Shown here: one piece after another, positions 32,131 through 43,344 of the stretch | Numbering within the stretch: position 1 is the first letter of the stretch | Layout: the number at the start of each line of letters is the position of its first letter | Assembly (NCBI GenBank): GCA_019009955.1 | Contig: CM032229.1 | Location: forward strand, 145,137,501 to 145,201,500 | Direction: 5' to 3' | From: Riptortus pedestris | Lineage: Eukaryota; Arthropoda; Insecta; Hemiptera; Alydidae | DNA: 64,000 bases | Notes under the pieces: model-generated | Told to the model about the DNA's origin: nothing | The model's input: only the letters and a program-made list of their open reading frames with translations | Database searches by the model: none | Program-made: the position numbers and the translations under genes

Positions 32131-32683
32131 AAAGCAAAAACTAAACCTGGTCTATATGTAAATCATAGGTGTAATAACTGAAGTGTAAAGACGCCTTGTT
32201 CTGAGGTTGTCTACGAACAAATAGCATTATTCAAACAAATCTCAACTATACTCCTAACAAAATGAGCAAATAGAAATGCTATTTTCCTTGTACGCTGAGG
32301 AAATCATGAAATAATGTCAGTAAGTAAATGGTGTCAGCAAATAGAGAATTACGCGGGCAAAGGTCTAATGAGATGAGAGAAAAATTCCAACAGGTAAGTA
32401 AAACTTTTCATTTTATGTTAAAGGGAGATTTTTTTTATCCTTGCCAATTTTATATACAACTTTTTAATAAAAATGGTCTAGTACAACTGGTTAATAATGA
32501 TGGTGGCCATAATTTCGGTCTTTCACAATCTATTAAGCAGGTATAAAAAAGTGGTTGAATATTATATTAAAAAAAACACCCTTAAGATTCCTTTTTGAAA
32601 CAGTAACCGACAGTTTGATGCAATATTTAATTTTTTTATATTACCGAATATAATTCGTAATCAATTAAGACATAATGGATATA
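32131..32683. other. No gene recognised
   Basis: AT-rich spacer. ACAG/GTAAGTAA near 32391-32400 is a perfect splice-donor consensus, but no supported exon precedes it. Confidence 0.45.
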
Positions 32684-33128
32684 AAAGTCCGCAGGGGCTG
32701 CGTAAACTAAGCAGATTTCCCACGAGTAGTTTTACAATAGAGAAATTTCACGAGAGCCGAAGAGTTAAGAAAATGGCGGACCTAGCTTTTTGGTGGGAAA
32801 TTCACTCTCATCCGTTGTCCGCCCCGATTTCATAAAATTGCAAATATCTCGGTTAATATGCAAGATAGTGAATAAATGTTTATAACAATATTTATAGTAA
32901 ATTTTATCTGCAATAAGATTCATTCCATACAATTTTCCGATCCGACGTATAGTAACGGAAATATTTCAAATTTTAGAAAATCCACCCTAACCACCCCTAA
33001 CCCCCCCCCCCGCCCACTAGTCCGATTTCAGCCATTAAAAAACTTGGTCTTTCTTTTTACATAAAACGACTAAATATCGAGTTTGGTAAAGATCAAACAA
33101 AAATTGCGACCGCTAGAGCGGTAACAGC

Positions 33129-33173
<45 letters not shown>

Positions 33174-33288
33174 TTTTGAACGGACCTCATTTTCGTCATC
33201 TACTAGGTAGATGGAGATTTGAAGAAAAATGTTGAAAATTCCGTCATGAGTACAACCTCAATAGCTGATTTCCCTTAAGGAAACTAAA
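32684..33288 (-). mobile_element. HINE copy, full length
   Basis: 5' mirror near 33270-33288 (GATTTCCCTTAAGGAA), CATGACGG, (TA)n core at 33133-33172, ACCGCT-AG-AGCGGT hairpin, C12 run near 33000, subterminal GGGAAATCTGCT and a shortened terminal hairpin (GCAGGGGCTGC) with GGAC end. Its 5' end faces another HINE 5' end whose TTTTAGCA start now borders the Jockey insertion. Confidence 0.82.
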
Positions 33289-33338
33289 TTAAACATATTC
33301 TAGATGAAAAATTAAATTAATTTTTTATCATTTTAGCA

Positions 33339-35455
33339 ATAGCAGTAATACAAAACTTCCAATTACCTATATTCCACGACACACTGACAGAAATGGACTC
33401 TGACCATCTTCCAGTAATAATAACATTCCAGGACAGACCAAAACAAGTACCACCACCTACAAGACTCATTATTGGACCCATTGACTGGGAAAAATTTAAG
33501 ACCGAAATGCATGACAAAACCATTATCCCAAATTCTTACCAAACCAATCACGATATAGACACAGCGATTACGACCTTTACAAACAATATTTACTCAGCCA
33601 TTAAAAATTCAACCCTTAAGGCCAACCCCTACAATCGCCAGGTGGCGCACACTATAACGCCCACACACATTCTGGACCTTATTCACAAAAAGAATATTCT
33701 TCGCAAGCGGTGGCAACGAATAAGGGAATCAGAAATTAAACGCGAGGTCAATTGTTTATCTCGCTTAACTAGACTTGAACTAGACAATGATAGAATCAAC
33801 AAATACAAAACATACTTGACTAACATGAATTCTGGTGACCCATCGCTATGGCGAGAGACAAAACGACTACTCAACCAAACTACTGAAATAACTTCACTGA
33901 CTAATGGAGACACTACAGCTTTAACTGACTCTGACAAATCTAAATTACTAGCAGATTACCTAGAAAATAAATTCCAAACATCAAACTATAGTGACCCAGA
34001 AACAGACGCTACTGTATCCACATCCTTCATACACACTAGACTGACGAACCACAACATTGACTTTATATCCCCCAAAGAAATTGCCTCAATTATTCACAAA
34101 CTTTCTCATAAGAAATCTCCTGGCGAAGATCAAATAACCAACGCAGTTTTGAAGAAGCTTCCTCGCAAGTGTATTGCTCTCCTCACAAGCATCTTTAATG
34201 CCTGCCTCAGACGAGCGTACTTTCCGGAGAAGTGGAAACACGCTCACGTCATATTTTTTCACAAACCAGGCACGCCGCGAGGAAACCCTGCAAGCTACCG
34301 CCCCATAAGCCTTCTTAACACGACGGGAAAGCTCCTAGAACGCCTGGTTAATGATAGACTTAGGAATCATCTTATGGACTTCATCCCTCACCATCAATTT
34401 GCCTTCAAGCCTCATCATTCTGCCGTTCAACAACTCCAAAGGGTAGCGGAAGTTATCACGCAAGGATTTGAACATAAGCAGTATACTACGGGTCTCTTCC
34501 TCGATGTCTCAAATGCCTTTGACACTGTATGGCACGAAGGACTGCTGCATAAACTTAGGATTAGAAACACTCCAGCATACCTATATAGTATTATTGCATC
34601 CTTCTTACAAGGAAGAACATTTCAAGTCAAAATAAACAACACTCTCAGCACGAACCGGGATATCAGAGCTGGCGTACCGCAAGGATCCATACTTAGCCCA
34701 TTGCTCTACATCCTCTACTGCAGTGACATCCCGCAGGTGGAAAATTCTGTGTTAGCTACCTTCGCAGATGACACGCTCCTCCTCACTCAAGACAATACCC
34801 CAAATACTTCAATTCTCCATCTCCAAAGAGCAGCCGACCAGGTCTCAAGATGGTTCAAGAAGTGGAAGCTCTCGTTGAACCCCGAAAAAACGCAGGCCAA
34901 GATTTTTGCTCTTCGTCGTTTCAAGAACGAAGATCTTCCTGAACTGAAAATAGGCCATCACTCAATTCCTTGGACTCCGAAGGACCAGAGCATCCGCTAT
35001 CTCGGAGTACATTTTGACACACGACTTACATGGCGCCATCATATCCACATTAAATTGCAACAAGCACACACACGACTAGCACAAATATACCCGTTAATAA
35101 ATAAAAATACACTACTCAAACTGACTTGCGCAACACTACTTGCAAAACACTTATACTACCTATATTAACATACGCTTGCCCAGTCTGGCTGGGCATCAGC
35201 AACATACACAAAAACAAAATACAGTCCTTCCAGAGCAAAGTACTTCGGATAGCGGCAAATGCTCCCTGGTTTGTAAGGAACAGCCAAATCCACAGGGAAT
35301 TGGAGGTTGCTCCTATTTCAGTTCACATCCAACAACTTGTAAGGAAACATCATCCCTGCCTTCCTATGTCAAGTGGAGCCACTTATTACAATTTAGGTAC
35401 AACTACTGAGGGACGACTACGTCCGAGGCTGTACCAAAACATCTTAATTTTGTAA
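33339..35455 (+). pseudogene. Jockey ORF2 (endonuclease end + reverse transcriptase), one frameshift
   Basis: ORF2 of Jockey-clade elements encodes an apurinic-like endonuclease and a reverse transcriptase for target-primed insertion. Here only the endonuclease end remains (MDSDHLPVIITF, first Met 33393). RT blocks follow in order: NPASYRPISLLNTTGKLLER; LFLDVSNAFDTVW (motif A, Asp kept); AGVPQGSILSPLLYILYCSD (motif B); LATFADDTLLL (motif C, both catalytic Asp kept); LSLNPEKTQ; IRYLGVHFDTRLTW (motif E/thumb). The frame runs to a stop at 35168. A one-base shift at about 35140 moves the conserved continuation (KTLILPILTYACPVWLG, FQSKVLRIAANAPWFVRN) into the next frame, which ends at 35455. The palm looks catalytically intact, but 5' truncation and the frameshift make the copy non-autonomous. 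Confidence 0.93.
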
Positions 35456-35524
35456 AACTCATGTAACAATTTGTGTATAATACCTTAGTTGTATTGGGGC
35501 AAAATAAAATTTTCTTTCTTTCCT
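33339..35524 (+). mobile_element. 5'-truncated Jockey LINE with 11-bp target duplication
   Basis: TCATTTTAGCA stands at 33328-33338 and again at 35525-35535, exactly flanking the element. The left end falls inside the endonuclease coding region. The right end, after an AAAATAAAATTTTC poly(A)-signal region, is a TTTCTTTCTTTCC tail. Without the element the site reads TTTTAGCA-CATTTTG...GGAAATCAGC, i.e. the 5' terminus of a HINE. The high coding integrity suggests it is the youngest LINE in the window. Confidence 0.93.
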
Positions 35525-35530
35525 TCATTT

Positions 35531-35620
35531 TAGCACATTTTGAATGAAAGGAAATCAGCTTTTGAGATGTTAATCATGAGTGGTAGAAGAAATCTAAAGA
35601 TATTATCTAAAAATCTACTA
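35531..35620 (+). mobile_element. HINE 5'-end fragment, split by the Jockey insertion
   Basis: AGCACATTTT...GAAAGGAAATCAGCTTTTGAG and TAATCATGAG resemble the family's first 60 bases, which then decay. The Jockey element sits precisely in its TTTTAGCA start. Confidence 0.6.
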
Positions 35621-35756
35621 AAAAATAAGCTTCAGGTATTCAAAAATATTGTAAAATCTATCTTTACATCGATTTAAATATCATTAATTAAACTGAACTT
35701 ATAGTTCCACAATCACGATAAAAACTCAGACATAGCTGTAAATAATATATTTTATT

Positions 35757-35947
35757 TTTTATTAACGTTCACTTTGTGCTACTAAGGATAATGGTGACGG
35801 GATTCCAGAGGGTACAGCCCTTTTCTAGCCAGGATGGGATTAAGGATTTTAATTAATTAGTTCCACAGGTCTGAATAAACTTACGACTCTAGATTTACCA
35901 AGTGATATTAAGACCAACGTCTTGATATCACTTGGCTACCCTGAGCA
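35757..35947 (-). repeat. tRNA-derived SINE, inside inverted duplication (empty of HINE)
   Basis: TTATTTTTTATTAACGTTCAC, TTCTAGCCAGGATGGGATTA, ATTTTAATTAATTAGTTCC, CTCTAGATTTACCAAGTGAT, CACTTGGCTACCCTGAGC. It corresponds to the SINE at 49441-50232, where a HINE interrupts the same body position. Confidence 0.78.
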
Positions 35948-36345
35948 CAATTTGGGTGACTGACTCTATTAACTCATGAAGGAAAACTGAAAATATTAAT
36001 ATGTGGCACTTCACATGTAAGTACCTGAATCATTCATGATTCCAAATCCGCATCTAAAGTTGTTAATACGGACAACATACCTATTCAAATAGATTCCCCT
36101 CCCCCAAGAAACCACCCATTTTGAAATAAATTTCTACTCCTTTATGGAAATCGAATAAAGGACTAAATGATTTACAAGCACACATACTGTATATTGCCAG
36201 GCTTATTGGTCCTTGGCCCACTTCAATCATTCTTTGTTGTGTCTATTCTAGTCTAAAATAAAATAAAATAAATATTCTAGTCTTTAATCTCCAATAACAA
36301 GAAATTAATAAAATAAGATAAGAATTTGTAGCATTAAACGCCTCA
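35948..36345 (+). repeat. Dispersed inverted duplication, copy 1
   Basis: Reverse complement of about 49050-49440. Shared blocks: ACTCATGAAG, CCGCATCTAAAGTTGTTAAT, ACTCCTTTATGGAAATCGAA, GGACTAAATGATTTAC, GCACACATACTGTATATTG, GGTCCTTGGCCCACTTCAAT, CTTTAATCT. The adjoining SINE is also shared, so the duplicated unit spans about 35757-36345. Confidence 0.85.
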
Positions 36346-36523
36346 TGTGTACTTTAAATTTTAATTCCTCTTTACAAAAGCTTCTCATTACGGGAGAAAC
36401 GAAAGGATTTTGAAAGACGTAAACAGCTGGATATTAATTTTTCATACATTAGTTTATGAAATCCCTGAATGGCGGACTATTAGCATATTGAGGTTATACT
36501 AATTGCACGATATTCAAAAGAGT

Positions 36524-37018
36524 CCTTCGCGCAGGGGCTGAGTAAACTAAGCAGATTTCCCAAGCAAGGTTTACAATAGATAAATATTCATACTGGTAAC
36601 ACCACAGCGAATATAAAGTGAATAAATACAAACCTTAATGATAAATCTTTCAGTTACAAGTAAATAAATGTACAATGGAAAGCGACTAATTATAAACAAA
36701 CAGGCCAGCCAACCTGAATTCTAGACCGGAAAGAAAAACCATTAATCTGAATATAATACATTAATTATATTAAAAACTATCAACTAATGCTGTAATTTGT
36801 AATGAATCAGAATAATTTTAATTTCAATTATTTAAATTGAGTAATCCAAGAACAAAAGAAGGGGGATCAACAGAATGTATTTGTATATATCTCATAAAGT
36901 AAAAGTTCAATGAAAACAATGCTCCGTAATTAACCTTGTATAACGTAGTTCATGATATACCTAATAGCTTATTACTAATATAACATGGGAAGGAGGGGGG
37001 GGTTACTGAAAGCGGAAA
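36524..37018 (-). mobile_element. HINE 3' part, variant III
   Basis: Starts at the 3' terminus (GAGTCCTTCGCGCAGGGGCT on the plus strand), subterminal AAGCAGATTTCCCA, then the long variant-III segment (CACAGCGAATATAAAGTGAA, AAACAAACAGGCCAGCC, TAATGAATCAGAATAATTTT, AATCCAAGAACAAAAG) and stops at GGAGGGGGGGTTACTGAAAG. The core and 5' half are missing. Confidence 0.72.
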
Positions 37019-37404
37019 AGAATAAAACCCCAACCATTCCTGTGTGTATAATAATATAAGAACCACAGTACAACAATTATAATATAGTTTAACAAACAAA
37101 TACACCATACTATAAATATATAAAACATACAAAAGGCTGTGACCCTGCTATGTAAACAAAACAAGGAAGGTTACTATAACCCTAGTCATAGTGCAATAAG
37201 AATATATAATAGTCTATAGATATATTTATTCTTGGTAAGTAGTAATAAGGAAAAACACCCTTTTACAACAATGTGCAATATTATAATGTAGTACATGTAA
37301 TTTTTACAGCCCTGAGGAAGAGCAAATAAAGATTCTCGAAATATCGGCATAAACTAAGATTCATTTCACCAACATTGACCAAAACTCCGAAAAGAACAAC
37401 ACAC

Positions 37405-37409
<5 letters not shown>
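37019..37409. other. No gene recognised
   Basis: AT-rich spacer between two HINE fragments. Confidence 0.5.
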
Positions 37410-37454
<45 letters not shown>

Positions 37455-37946
37455 TTTGCCTTTGAGCTCTAGCTGTCGTCATTTTTCTATGATCTTTACC
37501 ACACACAATATTTAAACGTTTTCTGTAACACTAAAGATCAAGTACTTTAATGGCTGAATTCCAACCAGTAGGAGAAGGGGGGGGGATTTGAGGTGGTGAA
37601 TTTCGAAAACTCCTAATATCCCCGTTATTATGCCTCTGAACGAAAAATTGTATAATTCCAATCTCATTGCAAATGTAATGCTCTATGAATATTCTTGTAT
37701 ACATTTTCTCACTATCTTGATTATTAACTGAGATATTTGAATTTTTTAGTTTTTGGCCTGGAGGAAACCGCCACTTCTACTCATGACATATTAACAATAG
37801 ACTTATATTATAAAGCACATTATTTCAAGTCTAAACGCCAAATATTGTTCTCATTGAACATTTACGTTATGAGGTAAATGCAAATTCTTAACGTACGTGG
37901 AAAATCTACTTAGTTAATGCAGCACTTACATACTTCGTGATGAACT
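37410..37946 (+). mobile_element. HINE 3' part, variant II
   Basis: Begins in the (TA)n core (37413-37451), then GAGCTCTAGCTGTCG, TAAAGATCAAGTACTTTAAT, G8 run, AATATCCCCGTTATTATG, variant II (GGAAACCGCCACTTCTACTC, CACATTATTTCAAG, AAATATTGTTCTCATTGAAC), GGAAAATCTACTTAGTTAATG and a decayed terminus before TTTTT. Confidence 0.7.
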
Positions 37947-38577
37947 TTTTCTTTTTTTTTAAAATTTTTACAATTTCTAAACTTCCAGAAATTTCTAAGG
38001 GGGATTTATGAATGATATTGGTATAAGAATTATTTAATAATGCAGTGTAAGTCTATTATAACTAGTGTACATTATTTTCAGTAGTGGGAGTATTTTATTT
38101 TATAGCGGTGAGCTAGCAATTCCAGGGAAGGGAAGCCAATTTTGAAGTGGCCATAACTGTTATAACAAATGGCCCTGAAAACTAGGTCCCTTGTTCAGCG
38201 TTCAAGCCCAAATACAGTCGAGCCATATTCACTGTTATGGCTGCTTCGGAGAACTAAATAGTCATTTAAAAACCACCTGCTTCCCTCCCTTAATTTGCAA
38301 CATTTTCTGATACTGACATTGCTGGCTTTTCACAATTCAGTTAGGTTTTTGCAGAAGTGTAAATTTTCAATATCTACACATATTGCAATAGAGAAGTTAT
38401 TCATTTTAATATTTATCGGGTTTCCGTTAGAAAACAAAATCCCGAGTTTTCCACAAACAACATCAATAAGTAAAATTTGACATCTATATGTATAATTTAT
38501 TATATACATAAATATTTCGTTTTTAGTAGTTTTTTTTTTTACAATTATTTCAATTTTATTTTTAAAATTAAATTAAA
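37947..38577. other. No gene recognised
   Basis: Mixed AT-rich sequence. A 61-codon open frame at 38295 has no recognisable feature. Confidence 0.5.
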
Positions 38578-38757
38578 TTATTTATTAACGTCAGCTTTTT
38601 GCAACTAAGGGTAATTGGGACGGGTTATCTGCAGGTTACGCTTTTCTAGTCAGGGTACGACTAAGGATTATATTTAATGAATTCCGTCACTAAACACATT
38701 CCTCTGCCCAGGCGGGAATCGAACTCACCACTCTAGGTTTACCATGTGAGATTAAGA
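38578..38757 (-). repeat. tRNA-derived SINE, head-truncated
   Basis: TTATTTATTAACGTCAGC, GGGACGGGTTATCTGCAGGT, AATGAATTCCGTCACTAAAC, GGCGGGAATCGAACTCACCA, ACCATGTGAGATTAAG. It ends inside the anticodon region of the head. Confidence 0.82.
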
Positions 38758-38876
38758 ATAATTACTATTTTATTTATTCTTTGTCATTAAATGCCTAATT
38801 TAATTTAGAATAAAATTAACTTAATTAATGAAAGTCAGATTATTGCAAGAATATATATTTCTCTTTTTTTATTATT

Positions 38877-38935
<59 letters not shown>

Positions 38936-40371
38936 AAAAAAATAGATTCAGCACATACGTTTTTATCATTCATTTAAATTTAGAGGTCTTATGCAATTCA
39001 AGAAGTATATATTTTTCAGTTATTAAATCTAAATTTTATAATTACTATTTTGGTATTTTTGCTTTGCATGTCTATTTATATATTTCGTTCCTCTTTATGT
39101 GAATGTTTTGTTTCTTTTTATCTATTTTTATTTTGTTTCATTCATATCTATATATTTTCCTTGTATTTTTATTATGATTCCTTGTATATGCCTAATACAT
39201 ATTATATACAATTGTACATTTTCTTTTTACACGTGAGTCATGATTTAGTAGTCATTTGTATTAGGACTGATTTATTAATATTACTTTCAGCAACAGACAT
39301 GATTCATCTAAACGGAGAAGATAACAAAACCTAGTAATATAATCGACAAATGGTTACAAGCAATGTTGCTAAAATAAATGCATGTATGTATTCGATAAAA
39401 TATTAAGCTCTTAAACAGTATTTTCTCAACTTCCTACTCAAGTAATTTACAGTTACAGAAGCTTTTACTTGTTTTATAAATTAGTTTTATATATGGCGTT
39501 AATTCTGAGGGGAATTTTTCATTACAACATCAATTATATTTATTTTAGCAATATTGAGTGTGACTATTTATTTATTTATAGTATCACATGGTTGTCTTCT
39601 TCTAAGAGTGGACGAAGTCCTACTAGGAAATGAATATATCTTTAAGATAGTGGAGTGACAACTTTTTTAGTATTTAGGTTAAATGTATTCTTGAAGACAA
39701 ACATGTAAAGTGTTAATAACATGTATAGAGGAAAGTAGTGTATTTATAAATTCATAAAGTGACATGAGACTAAGTGTTGTTGGGTCACTTATGGTTCACA
39801 GAAAATATTTGTTTATGAAGTCATTTGTGAATTCATAATTATTGAACAAAACAAATAATTGTTGTATGCTCTATAACCAGTACGTCCAACTCAGGCTTGG
39901 TGTGACCATGTCATTGACCCTGGAATATGATGGAGTTAACCTCATCTAAACACTCATTTGCTAGGCTTTGACAAATAGCTACGCAACGTTCTAAGGTCAG
40001 TATTACCCGAGCCGTCATCTGGTATATTAAAGACATCTCATCATGACTTGCTACAAGTTCAATGTTATTGCCCATTCTCACCTTGGAAGGAAATTCTCCA
40101 TTTTATAAAGAGTAATTAATCTTCTCATTATTATTTTTTGTTTCTTTCCTGTTTAAAATCTCCTGTCATTGCTTCAATAAGACATCTCAATTTAAAGTGC
40201 ACCTGCACTTTGAGTGCATCGGCAGAGTTCAGGCAAGTAGCATCTCTCTAGGCACGTCCTACGGTAAACGCTCTGATGATGGGAATGTAAATTCCTGAAA
40301 TTGCTAAGTGTTTTTAAAAATAAATTAAGTGGAGCCCCAAAACAGTGTTCTGAATAACGTAATAAATATTT
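38758..40371. other. No gene recognised; contains a (TA)n tract
   Basis: A pure (AT)n run lies at about 38880-38930 and, unlike most in this window, is not inside a HINE. A 94-codon hydrophobic frame at 39050-39334 is low in complexity and probably chance. Confidence 0.5.
38880..38930. repeat. (TA)n microsatellite outside HINE
   Basis: About 25 TA units flanked by TTATTATTAATA and ATTTATAAAAAAATAG. None of the HINE flanking motifs is present. Confidence 0.95.
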
Positions 40372-40381
40372 AAGCTACAAT

Positions 40382-41280
40382 AATACTCTTTTTTTCTCCT
40401 CATAAAAACCCTATGAGGAGTTATTTATTTAAATACATGTCTCATTGCCACATGGCATATTACATGTATTATTACGCTTAAATACATTTTTATTTTATAA
40501 CATATACACGTTAATCAACTATCTACTCAAATATAATATAAAAATAATAATAAAATAAATTATTAAAATAAGTAAGATAATTACAAATAAAACTAATAAA
40601 TGAAATGAAAAAATAAATAAATAAAATAAGAACAAATAAAAACACATCAATTAAAGTTAAACTCAACCGATGTTTAATTTGCGAGTTTATGTAAGGTAAA
40701 ATACTGAATTATAATTCCCATTCCTCACGATCAACTTTACATTCTAATGTATTTTTGCTGCATCCATATCTATACTTTTCATAAACTTTATAAGTTCTTT
40801 ATTATATTTGTTAAATATGTTATGAGGTGGTTATTGCCAATTTTTAAAATTATGTTCTTTATTTAATTTGATCTATTTTGATTAAATGTTGAACAGTCAT
40901 AAAGTATATGTAAAAACGTTTCTGTTGTTTGTAAGTCGCAAGTACATTTGTCATTGTCTTGAATTTTAAATCTTGTTACATAATGTCGTGTCTGTCCATG
41001 TTCCGATAGAAATTGTGTGCATTTGTGATGGTGACTCTTAATTGTGTTGTAGTTATTGTGAGTTATATTTTGTATGTATTGTTGTAAGCTGTAAGATATG
41101 TTACATGTCGTCCATTCTCTGTTCCACTTATGTATTGTATCGGTACGTGTCTTTTTTAATGTATGAGAATGGTACGAGAGAGAATTCTGGGTTTATTTTT
41201 GTATCCTGAGCTGCTTCCCGTGCTAACGTGTCAGCTTATTCGTTTCCAATATTTCGTGAATGGGCTTAAAGCAATACTTA
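40382..41280 (-). mobile_element. 5'-truncated I-type LINE, probable 10-bp target duplication
   Basis: AAGCTACAAT (40372-40381) and AAGCCACAAT (41281-41290) flank it, a likely duplication with one change. Its minus-strand 3' end has a stem (CTCCTCATA/TATGAGGAG on the plus strand, 40397-40421) close to the terminus. The UTR is AT-rich; the coding remnant is listed separately. Confidence 0.7.
40865..41275 (-). pseudogene. I-type LINE RNase H end and CCHC knuckle
   Basis: Minus strand, in order: AHSRNIGNE then a stop (TAA, probably from CAA) then ADTLAREAAQDTKINPEFS, which is the end of the RNase H domain (normally AHxGxxGNExAD-LAxxA). PFSYIKKDT, WNREWTTC and QFLSEHGQTRHYVTRFKI follow, then CTCDLQTTETFLHILYDC, the CxC...H...C knuckle. 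This order (RNase H, spacer, SEHG/SGHG block, knuckle) is characteristic of I-clade ORF2 C-termini. Stops and shifts make it dead. Confidence 0.8.
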
Positions 41281-41344
41281 AAGCCACAATTTTAGGATAT
41301 TACTTTATCCAGATGACTTACTTAACAGAATTATCAATCAGACG

Positions 41345-41575
41345 ATTAATGGAGGAGATATTTAATATTATCTAACCTTCTACACACCCCTTGCCTCATT
41401 TTAGCCGTTTACAAACGATCTCAATTTTACTTGAAATATGGTAAATAGAGTGATAAAATAAGAACTTATATTTGATGGGACAAGTTTTTGTCATCGTCTG
41501 CTATGGGTCCATGGACGTTTGAACAAATATTTTGAAAGTAGGTTTATGGGTTAATCCTCTCCAGCTGACGCCAAT
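41345..41575 (-). mobile_element. HINE fragment, strongly decayed
   Basis: AGGAGATATTTAATATTATC, TAGCCGTTTACAAACGATCT, TCATCGTCTGCTATGGGTCC, ATGGACGTTTGAACAAATAT, TTTATGGG and CCTCTCCAGCTGACG align in order to the minus-strand family consensus. Both ends are lost. Confidence 0.5.
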
Positions 41576-42524
41576 CAGGATAGCTGCTAGCTAACCTATA
41601 CAAATTTATGACATAATATTCTCGGTAAATTTATCTATTACGAATAATGTTTATTTAATTTCACAATGGACTTAATTCGTCAATGTTGATGATCCGCTGC
41701 ATTAAAGACAGTTCAACATTACAATATTCATACGTTTTCGGCTTTCCGTAGGAGACATCGGGAAAATTGCTTATCAGAATGAAATAAGGAAGACCCTGAA
41801 TCAGCTATAACAGTCACGCAGAAACTGCAACATGTTTCAGAAATGATATTCCCAAGAAGTTACTTATTTAATACAAAGGATAGGCTCTATAAGCAAGGCA
41901 GAAAACAGAAAAATACAAATATTAACTAATGTTTGAGTTTTCTGAGGAAAATTTGCCGGAGAGCAAATTTGGACTTATTTCGTAAACGGAATGTACATTT
42001 TTGATTAGATTAAAATTATATACTACCTAGGAAAATGATTTGTTTTTCTTTTTTGGAAAATTCAACTCCAATAAAAAAATGTTAGAAGGAAAAATATTTT
42101 GTACTCGGGAATGCTACAATTTGGAGTGAGACCTCGTAAACTCAGGTTCAGTCAGAATGTTTGATGAGGACTATTTGAGATCAAGTTAAGGGTCAATGGT
42201 TTCGGCACACAGTGGTCCTTTGTCCTTCTTCGGGCCATGTTATGTTTGCGGAGCGTGTTCTTTGGAAATAAAAAAAAAGATTCAATTTTGTCTTCTAAAT
42301 ATAAATTTGTTTTTCAAAGCATACCGGAAATCGCATTATTATTTATCCCTGAAGTTTGGACTTCAGGTTATCATCCTGAAGAGAATAACGGAAATTCTAC
42401 TCTTTAATACGGAAATAGTATTTTTTTAACCAGACAATCTCAATTTATGAAGTATATTCCAAAACAGAAGATGAAAAAATGTTTTAAAGCTATGGACGTT
42501 AAAAGTTCTTAAACTGCATTACTA

Positions 42525-42525
<1 letters not shown>
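41576..42525. other. No further exon recognised; presumed intron of the SDR gene
   Basis: If the minus-strand exon at 42591-42754 is real, this is the start of its downstream intron. No block resembling the next expected SDR segment (TGxxxGIG) was found here. Confidence 0.4.

Positions 42526-42568
<43 letters not shown>
42526..42568. repeat. A43 homopolymer beside a splice donor
   Basis: Forty-three uninterrupted A on the plus strand. For the minus-strand gene it is a T43 run beginning 22 nt after the donor GT of the SDR exon. It may be the tail of a plus-strand retroposed sequence, but no source was identified. Confidence 0.95.
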
Positions 42569-42571
<3 letters not shown>

Positions 42572-42590
42572 TATGATTGACCGAACTCAC

Positions 42591-42754
42591 CAGAACATGT
42601 TGACCAGCCAATGATTTTGATTTTGTTGGTACTATGAGCTCGACCACTTCTTTCAATATGTACATCAACGACATGAGGCATCCATAAATAATTTCAAAAA
42701 GGAATTTCATCCATTCTAGGATTTCCCGCTCGACCCTTCGTGCCGACGACATTT
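42591..42754 (-). CDS. First coding exon of SDR16C-type short-chain dehydrogenase (HSD17B11/RDH-like)
   Basis: SDR16C enzymes are lipid-droplet/ER-anchored NAD(P)-dependent oxidoreductases acting on retinoids, steroids or related lipids. The exon has a textbook acceptor (TATATTTTATTTTCAG, before 42754), ATG at 42752, 54 open codons and a donor GTGAGT at 42590. The peptide has a charged start (MSSARRVEREILEW), a hydrophobic anchor (residues about 15-42, MKFLFEIIYGCLMSLMYI...), the membrane-exit VELIVP, and KSKSLAGQHVL, which corresponds to the KSVxGExVL preceding the TGxxxGIG cofactor loop. That loop must lie in the next exon, not found in this window. The intron is long and filled with transposons, or that exon is outside. 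Family call is from recognised motif order; substrate is unknown. Confidence 0.78.
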
Positions 42755-43342
42755 CTGAAAATAAAATATAAACATGTTCATTAAAACAATGAAATAATCG
42801 TTTATAAATTAATTAGTTTAGTTCACAGGCTATTGGAGGTCCATGGTGTCTTTGGATATAGTATCATTCTAAAGACATAACTTTCGGTACTAACTTGCCA
42901 TTAGCTGAACCTAGTGGCTCAAGATATTTGTCGGTCAGGCCTATATCTATACGGAGGATGGTGGAACGAATTAAAAAGTATTATTAGAGTCCACTTCACT
43001 CAAATATTAAAATTTCGGAAGAAAGTCATTTGGTAGGCATTCACTTCTCTTCTTCAACTCATTTATTAGTCATCTCTGCATGTTTCACTACCTTCCTAGC
43101 ATCATCGAATCTTGTCTTATAAATTTCAGCAGCGAGCGTTCCGACAATACTTGTCGCTGAACTTGAAGGTGTTTTACTTATTACCCCTTATTAAGCTAAT
43201 AAACTCCTTAGCAAAGATTAATATTTTAGGTTTCAAAATATTTTTGGAAACCCAAATAGCCAATTGAGGTGGTCAAAATGGACTTCTACATTAAACAAAT
43301 GTTGTGCCGATCTATAAACTAACTCATCACTATCAGCTACAC
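42755..43342. other. No further exon recognised; presumed upstream intron or 5' region
   Basis: Because the SDR exon begins with an acceptor, a non-coding 5' exon should lie at higher coordinates. I could not identify it. Confidence 0.4.
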
Positions 43343-43344
43343 TA

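Noticed and set aside
32380..32400. Splice donor CAG/GTAAGT as evidence for an exon
   Set aside because: The donor is a perfect consensus, but the preceding sequence has stops in plausible frames and no acceptor or homology support.
33683..33937. Minus-strand open frame inside the Jockey element
   Set aside because: Antisense to the intact reverse transcriptase frame, with no independent signature.
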